A stretch of 64,000 nucleotides of DNA from Levilactobacillus lanxiensis (GTDB taxonomy: Bacteria; Bacillota; Bacilli; Lactobacillales; Lactobacillaceae): the NCBI RefSeq assembly GCF_016861655.1, contig NZ_BOLN01000009.1:62001-126000 (forward strand), in the 5' to 3' direction. The notes beneath the pieces are model-generated. The model saw only the letters and a list, made by a program, of their open reading frames with translations. It did no database searches and was not told the origin of the DNA. Shown in pieces: positions 49,123 to 57,975 of the stretch (its first letter is position 1; each line of letters opens with the position of its first letter). The translations under genes were made by a program, and so were the position numbers.

Positions 49123-50421
49123 ATGAGAATGGTAGATATTATTGATAAGAAACGTAACGGTGGCGAATTAACTAAGGAAGAAATCCAAACCTTCGTTGAT
49201 GGTGTGGTTTCCGGTGAAATTCCTGATTACCAAACCAGTGCCTTCTTGATGGCAACGTACTTCAACGACATGACCGACGCTGAACGCTCAGAGTTGACCA
49301 TGGCCATGATGAAGTCTGGGGACCATTTGGACTTATCCAGCATCCCTGGCATTAAAGTCGACAAGCACTCGACCGGTGGTGTGGGTGACAAGACCAGTAT
49401 TCCATTGGCCCCAATCGTTGCCGCATTAGGCATTCCCGTTCCAATGATCTCTGGCCGTGGCCTGGGTCACACGGGTGGCACTTTGGATAAATTGGAAGCG
49501 ATTCCAGGATACAAAGTTGAAATCAGTGAAGACGAATTTAAGAAGCAAGTGAAGGATCAAGGCTTGGCTATCGTTGGGGCTACTGGAAACATTGCCCCCG
49601 CTGACAAGAAGATCTACGCACTGCGGGACGTCACCGACACGGTTGACTCCATTCCGCTGATTGCTAGCTCCATCATGAGCAAGAAGATTGCTTCCGGGAC
49701 CGACGCCTTAGTTATCGATGTTAAGACCGGTGCGGGTGCCTTCATGAAGACCTTGGACGACTCACGTGAATTGGCCAAAGCCTTAGTGGGTATCGGTAAA
49801 GGGGTCGGCATGAACTGCATGGCCATCATTTCCGATATGAACCAACCTTTAGGGAACGCCATTGGGAACGCCTTGGAAATCAAGGAATCCATCGACCTCT
49901 TAAAGGGCCAAGCACCAGCCGACATTACCGACTTAGTCTTGACCTTAGGCTCTCACATGGTTGTCATGTCTGGGAAGGCTGACGACTTGAAGACGGCCCG
50001 GGCTATGTGTGAAAAGACCATCGAAGACGGTTCCGCATTGAAGAAGTTCGGCGACATGATCGAAGCCCAAGGCGGCGACCGGAGTGTCATCGAACACCCA
50101 GAAATCATGCCACAAGCCAAGTACAAGATCGACTTGCCAGCCAAGTCTGATGGGGTTGTCAGCAAGGTTGAAGCCGATGAAATGGGTATCGCCGGGATGT
50201 TACTCGGTGGTGGCCGGCAAAAGGCTGATGACAAGCTGGACTACGCGGTTGGACTCATGATGAACAAGAAGATTGGTGACGCCGTTAAGACTGGCGACAC
50301 GCTTTTGACCATCTACAGTAACCGTGAAGATGTTGATGATATCAAGGACATGCTTTACAAGAACATTGAAATTAGCGATTCAGCGGAACCAATTACGCTG
50401 ATTCACGAAACGGTTCGGTAG
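49123..50421 (+). CDS. pdp: Pyrimidine-nucleoside phosphorylase
   Basis: Cleaves thymidine, deoxyuridine and uridine with phosphate, feeding deoxyribose 1-phosphate to deoB. The 432-residue protein has the phosphate-binding [20 protein letters not shown] (about residues 82-101) and the [16 protein letters not shown] substrate segment. It lies directly after deoR, apart from deoCBD, so the regulator and the pyrimidine enzyme may form one unit. A terminator follows, which is also part of a repeat. Confidence 0.96.
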   Translation: MRMVDIIDKKRNGGELTKEEIQTFVDGVVSGEIPDYQTSAFLMATYFNDMTDAERSELTMAMMKSGDHLDLSSIPGIKVDKHSTGGVGDKTSIPLAPIVAALGIPVPMISGRGLGHTGGTLDKLEAIPGYKVEISEDEFKKQVKDQGLAIVGATGNIAPADKKIYALRDVTDTVDSIPLIASSIMSKKIASGTDALVIDVKTGAGAFMKTLDDSRELAKALVGIGKGVGMNCMAIISDMNQPLGNAIGNALEIKESIDLLKGQAPADITDLVLTLGSHMVVMSGKADDLKTARAMCEKTIEDGSALKKFGDMIEAQGGDRSVIEHPEIMPQAKYKIDLPAKSDGVVSKVEADEMGIAGMLLGGGRQKADDKLDYAVGLMMNKKIGDAVKTGDTLLTIYSNREDVDDIKDMLYKNIEISDSAEPITLIHETVR

Positions 50422-50445
50422 TCAGAACCGTGCTTCTTCTCCTAC

Positions 50446-50481
50446 GAGCCAGTCGGCGTTCCTTGCCGGCTGGCTCTTTTT
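50446..50481 (+). terminator. Terminator of deoR-pdp
   Basis: GAGCCAGTCGGC pairs with GCCGGCTGGCTC around GTTCCTT, followed by TTTTT. Its right arm and T-run are also used as the left terminal arm of repeat copy 7. Confidence 0.88.
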
Positions 50482-50715
50482 GGCGTTGGGGTCCGCTTCC
50501 GGCGGCGGTCTTCGCTACCGCTGCTGTGGGGAACGACTGCGGCCTGAGAAGCGGTCCTCCGTCTCGCCTGAAAACCTCGCCAAGGGCGCGAGTTTTCCAG
50601 GTCGTCCCGTGTTGTAAGGCCGAGAAAGGCGCTCGGTCTAACAACACCGACACAGCTGCGTCCGCGAAACCGCCTCTGGTCGCTAACAACGGCTGAAAAG
50701 AGCCGGCTGACAAGG
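50461..50715 (-). repeat. Structured intergenic repeat (SIR), copy 7
   Basis: A 255-base copy on the minus strand with strongly divergent arms. The ends pair as CCTTGCCGGCTGGCTCTTTT with AAAAGAGCCGGCTGACAAGG (one mismatch and wobbles). Inside, GGCGGT-TTCGC pairs with GCGAA-ACCGCC, GTGTTGT-AGACCGAG pairs with CTCGG-CT-ACAACAC, and a GAAAACTCG/CGAGGTTTTC hairpin stands where other copies have CTTTGAG/CTCAAAG. The motifs GACCAGAGGCGG, CAGCTGTGTCGGTG and GCTTCTCAGGC tie it to the family. Confidence 0.82.
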
Positions 50716-50744
50716 TTACCGTGTGGCTGGTGCGGGATGGGCGG

Positions 50745-50885
50745 GTGTCTGACACTGTTGATGTCCCTGGGCCGGTGTCGATCCTTTACGTGAATAGGTG
50801 CAGCCTGAGAAGCGGTCCGCCGGCATAGCTGCATCCGCATTGGTTTGCTAACAACAGTTAAAAGAGCTGGTTAGCGAAGTTGCGG
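50745..50885 (-). repeat. Structured intergenic repeat (SIR), copy 8, partial
   Basis: A remnant in the same orientation as copy 7. GCCTGAGAAGCGGTCC and the end AACAAC-GTT-AAAAGAGC-GGTTAGCGAAG align with copy 7, but the region between them is shortened. It looks like a tandem partial duplication of copy 7 that later decayed. The left boundary is uncertain. Confidence 0.6.
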
Positions 50886-50924
50886 TGATATGAGTTTCCA
50901 AACTAGTATTGCGGAAAACTTTAC

Positions 50925-51196
50925 GTGAATGGTGGCCCAAACGTGTTGAAAATAAGCGGTCAATGTCAGTGACCAGAGGCGGGCCAAAGTCACCAGCTGT
51001 GTCGATGGTCTTAACTGAGTGGTTTTCTCAGTTTAGAGCATGGGACAACCTTTGAGACCGTTCCCCAGGCTCAAAGTTGAGGTGGAAGCCCGCCCCACAG
51101 GCTGGAACCGGCCCCACAGCAGGGGACTTTGAGCCCGCCGCCGGGAACGAAAACCCAACCCCGTATTTTCATTATCCCGGTGGATGGGTTACTCAC
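50925..51196 (+). repeat. Structured intergenic repeat (SIR), copy 9
   Basis: A 272-base copy inverted relative to copies 7 and 8. The entry motif GTGACCAGAGG is at 50969-50979. The base stem GGCGGGC-CAAAGTC pairs with GACTTTGAGCCCGCC. AACTGAG/CTCAGTT and CTTTGAG/CTCAAAG hairpins follow, then GGAAGCCCGCCCCACAGGCT. The exit motif is GGGAACGAAAA. The outer stem is weak (TGAAAATA/TATTTTCA). Confidence 0.84.
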
Positions 51197-51300
51197 TAAA
51201 TTTTTTTGAAAAAAGTTAGCCAATATCAGTGACACGGGCCCCTTTTTTGTTTACACTTTAGGTTAAATCAGTCATCTTAAGGTTAGGGGATGTTACCGCC

Positions 51301-52824
51301 ATGCTGGACAACTTATTAGCGGTTATTCGCGAAGAAAACTTATCAGAACAGCTTTATCACAGCCTAGTGGGGCTAGAGATTGAAGAGCAGCGAATCGACC
51401 AGCATGGCCGGTTGAGCCGTCGCCCACACCCCAGCCAACTTGGGTCCCGGACTTTCCATCCGTATTTTCAAACGGACTTCACCGAAAGTCAGTTGGAGGT
51501 CATCACCGACCCCAACCCCAATATCGGGGGCACGTTGGACCAACTCGATACGTTACAAACGGTGGCGTACCGCTCACTGGAGGGCGACGACCGTATCTGG
51601 CCGCTGAGCATGCCACCAGTGGTGGACGACACGGATCTGCAGTTTATCGCGGATCACTTTGACCGGCCGGCGATTCGCCCATATCGGGAGTATTTGGTCA
51701 AAAAGTACGGCCTGCAGCACGGCTGTTTGACCGGCGTTCACGTCAACTACAGCTTGCCGGACCCCGTTATTCATCGCTTGTACAGCCATTACACCACCGA
51801 ATTCAGTTCGCTGGTTGCCTTTAAAAATGCCTTGTACTTCCGGGTGGCCCAAAACTTTGTGCGCTACCAGTGGTTGTTGACGTACCTATTTGGGGCCAGT
51901 CCCATCGCGGAAAAGGGTTTCTTCGAGACCGTTCCGGCAGAGCTACAGGAACCCGTTCGCAGCATTCGTAACAGCCCTTACGGCTTCGTCAACTTCCCAC
52001 AAGAACAGGTGACCTACGCCTCGCTGACGGCCCATTTAACGCAATTACAGGACCGGATCGACGAGGGGACCTACTTCTCCGCGCATGAATTCTACGGGCC
52101 AGTGCGGCTCAAGGGGCGGGCCAACGCGCGTGACTTCCTGACTGGGGGTATCCAATACCTGGAGCTCAGAGACTTTGACAACACGCCGTTCACGCCCAAC
52201 GGGGTCAGTCGCCACGCCATGTACTTCCTGAAGATTTTCATGTTGTACCTGCTGACCCAACCGGAACCGGAGAATCTGGCAGAAACGCTGACGGCCGCGC
52301 GGACCAAGAACCAGACGGTCGCGTTGGAGAACCCCCTGACGGCCACGCAATATCAACTGGAAGGGGAGCAGATCTTCCACGAAATGCGGGAGATGGCGCA
52401 GTCCTTACAGACACACATCGAGCAGTGGGATATCATCGACGACCTTGAGGAAGTCCTGACGCATCCCGAGTTAACGCCAGCGGCCAAGTTGTTGGCGCAC
52501 GTTGAAGACGGCAGCTTGATGAAATTTGGGCAGGCCGTGGCGCGGAAATGGTATCATGACCGTATCAACACGCCAGCACTGTTGCCACAGCTTCAGCAGC
52601 TGTCTGATCACGCCCAACGATTTGTGATGACCGCCTTACAAGCCGGCATTCGCTTCTACCAGGTACGTGACGAGAACGGCGCCGACCTCCTGATGTTTAC
52701 CTTTGATGGCATCACCCAGGTGTTGGAGGACCGCGATACCCGCGTGCCCGACGCCGACGCCCGGTTGCGACAACTCTTCCCCGATTTACCGGCGTTACCA
52801 GCGCCCTTACATTACGAAAACTAA
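51301..52824 (+). CDS. gshA: Glutamate-cysteine ligase
   Basis: ATP-dependent synthesis of gamma-glutamylcysteine. The 507-residue protein matches the Glu_cys_ligase family. It has the substrate segment VGLEIEEQRID near residue 24, TDFTESQLEVITDPNPN (about 60-76) with the metal-binding acids, and TGVHVNYSLP. It is the single-domain enzyme, not the GshAB fusion with an ATP-grasp glutathione synthetase. No gshB is nearby, so the cell may stop at the dipeptide or encode the second step elsewhere. It is a single-gene unit. Confidence 0.88.
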   Translation: MLDNLLAVIREENLSEQLYHSLVGLEIEEQRIDQHGRLSRRPHPSQLGSRTFHPYFQTDFTESQLEVITDPNPNIGGTLDQLDTLQTVAYRSLEGDDRIWPLSMPPVVDDTDLQFIADHFDRPAIRPYREYLVKKYGLQHGCLTGVHVNYSLPDPVIHRLYSHYTTEFSSLVAFKNALYFRVAQNFVRYQWLLTYLFGASPIAEKGFFETVPAELQEPVRSIRNSPYGFVNFPQEQVTYASLTAHLTQLQDRIDEGTYFSAHEFYGPVRLKGRANARDFLTGGIQYLELRDFDNTPFTPNGVSRHAMYFLKIFMLYLLTQPEPENLAETLTAARTKNQTVALENPLTATQYQLEGEQIFHEMREMAQSLQTHIEQWDIIDDLEEVLTHPELTPAAKLLAHVEDGSLMKFGQAVARKWYHDRINTPALLPQLQQLSDHAQRFVMTALQAGIRFYQVRDENGADLLMFTFDGITQVLEDRDTRVPDADARLRQLFPDLPALPAPLHYEN

Positions 52825-52826
52825 CG

Positions 52827-52868
52827 AAAAATGGCTCACACAAGCGCTAAACTTGTGTGAGCCATTTT
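52827..52868. terminator. Bidirectional terminator after gshA
   Basis: AAAATGGCTCACACAAG pairs perfectly with CTTGTGTGAGCCATTTT around CGCTAAA. It separates convergent genes. Confidence 0.9.
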
Positions 52869-52870
52869 GA

Positions 52871-54193
52871 TTAATTGGTTGTTTTATGGCGTTGGTGCCA
52901 GAAGTAAATCGGCAGGCCAATCAGGGTGAGGATCAGCCCGGTGACGGCGAGGCCCGTTTCGGTGATCAGCGTGGTTGCCAGGATGAAAATCCCACCTACT
53001 AGCGCAATCAACGGAATCACGGGATAACCAGGGACCCGGTAAGGCCGGTTGAGCTCGGGTTCGGTCCGCCGCAACTTGAAGACGGCGATGAAGATGAGGC
53101 AGTTGAAGACCCACATCACGAACACCAGCATATCCGTTAAGAGATCAAAGCTTCCCATGAACATCATGATTAAGGCGATGACAAACTGTACGCTTCCCGC
53201 AAAATAGGGCACGTAGGTCCGGCGAGACAGCTGGCGGAAGTATTTGGAAAAGGGCAGGCTGTCCTCTTCGGCCATGGCGAAGGGCACCCGCATCCCCGTC
53301 AGCGTGTAGCCGTTGATGGCGCCGTAGACGGAAATCAAGATCCCAATCGTGACCAGTTTCCCGCCAAATTGACCGAACAGCCGCATGGACGCGTCGGCCG
53401 CGGCGTTTTGGTTGCCCGCAATCAGGTCGATGGGTAACGTCTTCAAGAACACCAGGTTGACCAGCGTGTAAATCAGGGTGATGCCGGCCAGGCCAATGAT
53501 GATGGCCCGCGGCAGGTCACGCTCGGGATGCTTCATTTCCCCGGCGATATTCCCAATGCTGATCCAGCCGTCATAGGCAAACATCGTGGCCAACAGGCTG
53601 GAGCTAAAGGCGCTGCCCCAGTTGAGGTGGTCGCCGGTGGTAATCGGCCAGAGGTGAATCGGGGCGTTGGCCGGCGCAAACAGGCCAAACCCGACGATGA
53701 CGATAATGGGAATCAATTTAAAAATTAGGGCAATCGACTGAACGGACCCGCCGACCTTAGCGCCTAAAAAGTTCAGGCCAGTGATACTCAGGCCACACAG
53801 AATGGCGACCGGTAACTGCCAGGCACTGCTTAGATGGAACAGGGCAACCCATTGCGTCCCGAAAATAATCGAGAGGGCCGCGATGTTGGCGGGGTAATAG
53901 ACCAGTAACTGGGCCCACCCCATTAAGAAACCGATGGGCTTGCCGTAAGCGTACTCCAGGTAACGCATGGCACCCCCGGTACGGGGAATCGCGGCGGCGA
54001 GCTCAGCACTCGTCAGACCCGCACAGATGGTCAAAATCCCACCCAAAATCCAAGCAGCCAGCGTCATGTTAGCGGAGTGGTTGGCAGCCACCACGCTAGC
54101 GGTCTTGAAGAATACCCCACCACCGATCACGGTTCCCATCACGGTTGCCAGGGCAGTAAACGTGCCGATTTCTCGGCGTAACTCCTTTGCCAA
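52871..54193 (-). CDS. APC-family amino acid permease, exchanger (LAT/SteT) type
   Basis: A 440-residue membrane transporter with about 12 helices. Helix 1 has MGTVIGGGVFFKTASVV and helix 6 has MFAYDGWISIGNIAGEMKHP, the pattern of the LAT branch (serine/threonine exchanger SteT-like), distinct from the permease at 11.8 kb. The true substrate is unknown. The start is TTG 54193, nine bases after AGAGGAG. It is a single gene, convergent with gshA. Confidence 0.86.
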   Translation of the reverse strand: MAKELRREIGTFTALATVMGTVIGGGVFFKTASVVAANHSANMTLAAWILGGILTICAGLTSAELAAAIPRTGGAMRYLEYAYGKPIGFLMGWAQLLVYYPANIAALSIIFGTQWVALFHLSSAWQLPVAILCGLSITGLNFLGAKVGGSVQSIALIFKLIPIIVIVGFGLFAPANAPIHLWPITTGDHLNWGSAFSSSLLATMFAYDGWISIGNIAGEMKHPERDLPRAIIIGLAGITLIYTLVNLVFLKTLPIDLIAGNQNAAADASMRLFGQFGGKLVTIGILISVYGAINGYTLTGMRVPFAMAEEDSLPFSKYFRQLSRRTYVPYFAGSVQFVIALIMMFMGSFDLLTDMLVFVMWVFNCLIFIAVFKLRRTEPELNRPYRVPGYPVIPLIALVGGIFILATTLITETGLAVTGLILTLIGLPIYFWHQRHKTTN

Positions 54194-54513
54194 AGTTTTA
54201 GACTCCTCTCTTCTCTCAGATGACTGATTTTACCATTATAGCACTTAAATTTAGCGTTGTGTGCGGTTGAACCAGAGATATGTGAAAGGATGTCATGACG
54301 GTGAGAAAGTGATTAGACGAGCAGGGAGGGGGTATTTAAGCAGTTATATTTTTGCGGGGATATTTAAGGGGTAAGTCGTTGTGGTGAACAACATGATTAG
54401 GCGGATATGTTTTGGGGTGGAATTGGATTGTTAGTAGCTATATTGGGAGTAAGTTCGGGCTTCTCGTACCGGTAAAACTGCATATATTACCCCAACCCCA
54501 ACACCGTTGGTAC

Positions 54514-54792
54514 GGGCTAAACACGTGTCAGCCGCAGGGATGGTGAAAATCCACCAGTTATGGAAGTGACCAGAGGTGAGCCAAGGTGCCCAGCTGTGTC
54601 GGTGGTCTTGGCTGGGGTGCTTTCCCAGCCTAGCCCACGGGACAACCTTTGAGACCGAACCTCAGGCTCAAAGTTGAGGTGGAAGCCCGTTCTTCGGCTG
54701 GAACCGGCCCCATAGCAGGGCATCTTGAGCGCACCGCCGGGAACGAAAGAACCAGTATATTTTCACCATCCCGGAGGCGACGTCTTTAGCCC
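54514..54792 (+). repeat. Structured intergenic repeat (SIR), copy 10
   Basis: A 279-base single copy with well-defined ends: GGGCTAAACACGTGTCAGCC matches the complement of the right end (GGGCTAAAGACGTCGCC). The outer stem GGGATGGTGAAAAT/ATTTTCACCATCCC is perfect. The base stem GGTGAGC-CAAGGTGCCC pairs with GGGCATCTTGAGCGCACC. GGCTGGG/CCCAGCC, CTTTGAG/CTCAAAG and GGGAACGAAA follow the family order. It combines the ends of the shorter subtype with the interior of the longer one. Confidence 0.88.
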
Positions 54793-54795
54793 AAA

Positions 54796-54830
54796 CAAAA
54801 AGGTCCGCCACCCCAGGGGGGCAGCGGACC
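54796..54830 (-). terminator. Terminator of the gluconate operon
   Basis: On the minus strand GGTCCGC-TG-CCCC pairs with GGGG-TG-GCGGACC, followed by TTTTTG. It lies four bases beyond repeat copy 10. Confidence 0.8.
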
Positions 54831-54862
54831 AAGTGACGCTCGAATTAATTGTCAGAAAAATT

Positions 54863-56221
54863 CTAGTGGAACGCCATGTTCAGCAACAGAACAATCAGGA
54901 TACCCACGATGGAAATCACAGTTTCCAGCACGGTCCAAATGCTCAACGTTTGCTTAACAGTCAAATCGAAGTATTCACGGAACATCCAGAACCCGGCATC
55001 GTTCACGTGAGAAGCAGCTAAGGAACCAGCACCAATGGCCAGAACCATGAGAGCAGGGTCAACACCGGATTGGGCCATCAATGGGGCAACGATACCAGCA
55101 GCGGTCAAAGCAGAAACCGTTGCGGAACCTAAAGCCACACGGAGGACAACGGCGACTAACCAACCTAAGATCAGTGGGGACATGTTAGAGTCGATGAAGA
55201 GTTTGGCAACTTCTTTACCAACACCACCATCGATGAGGACTTGCTTGAAGGCCCCACCACCACCGATAACTAACAGCAGCATAGCGATGGACTTAACAGC
55301 GTTTTCCAAGGTTGCCATGATGTCTGAGGTCTTACGTTTCCGACCCCAACCCATGGTGAACATTGCAACCATCAGGGAGATTAACATCGCGATGGCTGGG
55401 TCACCGATCAAGGCAACGATTTGGTCCAACATGGAGGCGTTCTTGGTAGGGGTTGCCCCACCGTCGACCGTCATCTTGTAGATGGTCGTGATGGCCATCA
55501 GGATAACTGGGAAGAGGGAAGTCAGAACGGACAGGCCAAAGCTAGGTGCTTCGGAAGGCTTGAAGGTCTTAACTTCACCCAAGGAAGATAAGTTCCCTTT
55601 ACGAGCAAAGGCTTCTGGTGCAAATTTCTGAGCTAACTTGGTGAACATTGGCCCGGCAACGATGGCTGCAGGAATCGCAACAACTAAACCGAACAGGAGG
55701 ACCTTACCATCATTGGCACCCAAGACTTGCGCAATGGCAACTGGTGCTGGGTGAGGTGGTAAGAACCCGTGGGTAACGGACAAAGCGGCTGCCATGGAAA
55801 TCCCTAAGTAAAGGATTGGCACATCAGCTTCAACGGCGATGGCAAAGACGATAGGAATTAACAGAACCATCCCAACTTCGAAGAATAGCGCGATACCCAG
55901 AATAAATGAAGCAAGCATAATAGCTAATTGGAGGCGTTTCTTACCAAATTTGTCGATCAGTGTCGTGGCAATCACGTAAGCACCACCGGCGTCGGCAACT
56001 AACCGACCCAGCATGGCCCCGAAACCAAAGACCAAGGAGAGTTCGCCAAGTTGGCTCCCAATCCCAGATTCAATCGTCGTGGCGATTGTCGTGAGGTTCA
56101 TGCCTAACAGAATGGCTGTTAAGACAGAAGTTAAAATCAGGGAAACAAAGGTGTTGATCTTGAAACGAATAATGAGGACCAATAAGAAGATGACCCCGAT
56201 AAGCAAAGCTAGTAGTTCCAT
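54863..56221 (-). CDS. gntP: Gluconate permease GntP
   Basis: Proton-coupled gluconate importer of the GntP family, 452 residues with 12-14 helices. HGFLPPHPAPVAIAQVLGAN is the family's signature loop, and the C-terminal ASHVNDAGFWMFREYFDLTV is also typical. It is the last gene of the minus-strand set gnd-gntK-gntP. A perfect hairpin in the 165-base gap behind gntK suggests that gntP is made at a lower level, or from an additional promoter. Confidence 0.95.
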   Translation of the reverse strand: MELLALLIGVIFLLVLIIRFKINTFVSLILTSVLTAILLGMNLTTIATTIESGIGSQLGELSLVFGFGAMLGRLVADAGGAYVIATTLIDKFGKKRLQLAIMLASFILGIALFFEVGMVLLIPIVFAIAVEADVPILYLGISMAAALSVTHGFLPPHPAPVAIAQVLGANDGKVLLFGLVVAIPAAIVAGPMFTKLAQKFAPEAFARKGNLSSLGEVKTFKPSEAPSFGLSVLTSLFPVILMAITTIYKMTVDGGATPTKNASMLDQIVALIGDPAIAMLISLMVAMFTMGWGRKRKTSDIMATLENAVKSIAMLLLVIGGGGAFKQVLIDGGVGKEVAKLFIDSNMSPLILGWLVAVVLRVALGSATVSALTAAGIVAPLMAQSGVDPALMVLAIGAGSLAASHVNDAGFWMFREYFDLTVKQTLSIWTVLETVISIVGILIVLLLNMAFH

Positions 56222-56252
56222 AGGAAGTAAGCCCTTTCATTGAATGAATTTT

Positions 56253-56283
56253 GAAAAGCCAACGCATGACACGTTGGCTTTTC
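56253..56283 (-). terminator. Hairpin between gntK and gntP
   Basis: GAAAAGCCAACG pairs perfectly with CGTTGGCTTTTC around a 7-base loop. The tail on the minus strand is only AAAATTC, so it is probably a partial terminator or mRNA-processing barrier inside the operon. Confidence 0.6.
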
Positions 56284-56386
56284 AATGTAAGTACACATAT
56301 TGTACGTTATAAAATCCAATTTGTATACCATAAAGTTTCAAAAATTTTAAATTTCGTTGGTTAGTTTTCTGAAAAGACTAGACCAA

Positions 56387-57943
56387 TTACTTTTTCTTGG
56401 TATCTTGTTGGTGAACGTGAGTCCGTTGGTACTCGGCGATATTCTTGTATTCTGATTGTAATTGCCGACTAAGGCGAATGTAAATCGGAACCAAGGCCCG
56501 GTAAGCGTCATACGTTTCTGGGTTAGGGTGGTGCACGTTAGAAACACCGATGAAGTTCTTCACAGCGGAGAGGTCATCGATCATCCCTAAGGCATACATC
56601 CCAAGCGTTGCGGCACCCAGGGCAGTCCCTTCAGGACTTTCTGGGATGGTAACGTCTTGTTCAAAAATATCAGCGAGCATTTGCCGCCAGAGAGCTGAAC
56701 GGGCGAAACCACCGGTAGCTTGAATGCTAGATGGCTTGCCAACAACTTCTTCGAGGGCCAGCATCACGGTGTACAGGTTGTAGACAATCCCTTCGAGGGC
56801 TGCCCGAACCATGTGGGCCCGTGAGTGGGTCCGTGTTAAACCGAAGAAGGAGCCACGTGCGTTAGCGTCCCAGATAGGGGCCCGTTCGCCACCCAAGAAT
56901 GGATGGAAAATCAGGCCATCGGAACCAGCAGGGACCTTCGCTGCGATTTCAGTTAAGAGGTCGTAGGAGTCGACGTGCATTTGTTCAGCGGTCAACTTTT
57001 CTGGAGCAAAGAGTTGGTCACGGACCCAACGGAAGACAATCCCCCCGTTGTTGACTGGTCCACCGACAACCCAGTGATCCTTAGAAAGGTAGTAGCAGAA
57101 GACCCGGCCCTTAGGGTCAATCTTCGGCTTATCAGTGACGACCCGAACGGCACCGGACGTCCCGATGGTAACAGCCACAACACCAGGCTTGATGGCGTTA
57201 ACGCCTAAGTTGGCGAGGGGACCATCGGAAGCACCCATGATAAAGGGAGTTTGTGGGTCCATACCAATAACACCAGCGTAATCAGCTTTCATGCCAGTGA
57301 TTTGGTCAGTTGTGTCGACCAATTTAGGTAATTGGTCACGGGTAATCCCAGCAACTTCCAAGGCTTGGTCGTCCCAGTCCATCTTAAAGATGTTAAAGAG
57401 ACCAGTGGCATTGGCAATAGAGTAGTCTTCTTGGAGCACGCCGAATAACTTGTATAAGACGTATTCCTTGATGCCGACGAACCAACGGGCTTGGTTGAAC
57501 AAGTCCGGTTGGTCATTGCGCAACCAAATTAATTTACTGAGCGGTGTCATAGGGTGAATTGGCGTCCCGGTCTTTTCGTAAAGTTGCTTACCCACACCGT
57601 TTTCGCGTAATTCATCTGCATACTTAACTGCCCGGTTATCAGCCCAGGTAATTGCCCGAGTCAGCGGCTTGTGGTCTTCATCTAAGAGAATCAGACTGTG
57701 CATAGCAGCGGAGAAGGAGACACCTTGTAACTTGCCGTCCTTCAAATCTGCCTTCCGCATAACAGTGGTTAACCCATCGATCATGGCAGAGAAAATCTCA
57801 TCTGGATCTTCTTCAGCCATATCGGGCACATCTTGATAGAGGGGATACAGGTTGTTTGAATAACCTTGCATCTTACCCGCAGTATCATACAATACGGTCT
57901 TGACACTGGTCGTACCAATATCGACCCCAATCATGTAGTCCAT
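56387..57943 (-). CDS. gntK: Gluconokinase (FGGY family)
   Basis: Phosphorylates gluconate to 6-phosphogluconate. The 518-residue FGGY carbohydrate kinase starts MDYMIGVDIGTTSVKTVLYD, the phosphate-1 loop. It has the substrate region AITWADNRA and the second ATP site IQATGGFARSALWRQMLADI. It feeds gnd directly downstream in the pathway, although gnd lies upstream in the operon. The length and motifs match the gluconate rather than the xylulose branch; substrate assignment also rests on the gnd and gntP neighbours. Confidence 0.92.
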   Translation of the reverse strand: MDYMIGVDIGTTSVKTVLYDTAGKMQGYSNNLYPLYQDVPDMAEEDPDEIFSAMIDGLTTVMRKADLKDGKLQGVSFSAAMHSLILLDEDHKPLTRAITWADNRAVKYADELRENGVGKQLYEKTGTPIHPMTPLSKLIWLRNDQPDLFNQARWFVGIKEYVLYKLFGVLQEDYSIANATGLFNIFKMDWDDQALEVAGITRDQLPKLVDTTDQITGMKADYAGVIGMDPQTPFIMGASDGPLANLGVNAIKPGVVAVTIGTSGAVRVVTDKPKIDPKGRVFCYYLSKDHWVVGGPVNNGGIVFRWVRDQLFAPEKLTAEQMHVDSYDLLTEIAAKVPAGSDGLIFHPFLGGERAPIWDANARGSFFGLTRTHSRAHMVRAALEGIVYNLYTVMLALEEVVGKPSSIQATGGFARSALWRQMLADIFEQDVTIPESPEGTALGAATLGMYALGMIDDLSAVKNFIGVSNVHHPNPETYDAYRALVPIYIRLSRQLQSEYKNIAEYQRTHVHQQDTKKK

Positions 57944-57975
57944 AGAGCTCTTCCTTTCGTGTCGCTAATTAAAAA

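Noticed and set aside
50393-50840. Frames of 88, 120 and 132 codons on both strands after pdp
   Set aside because: All lie within GC-rich palindromic repeats, where stop codons are few on both strands; none has a start with a ribosome binding site.
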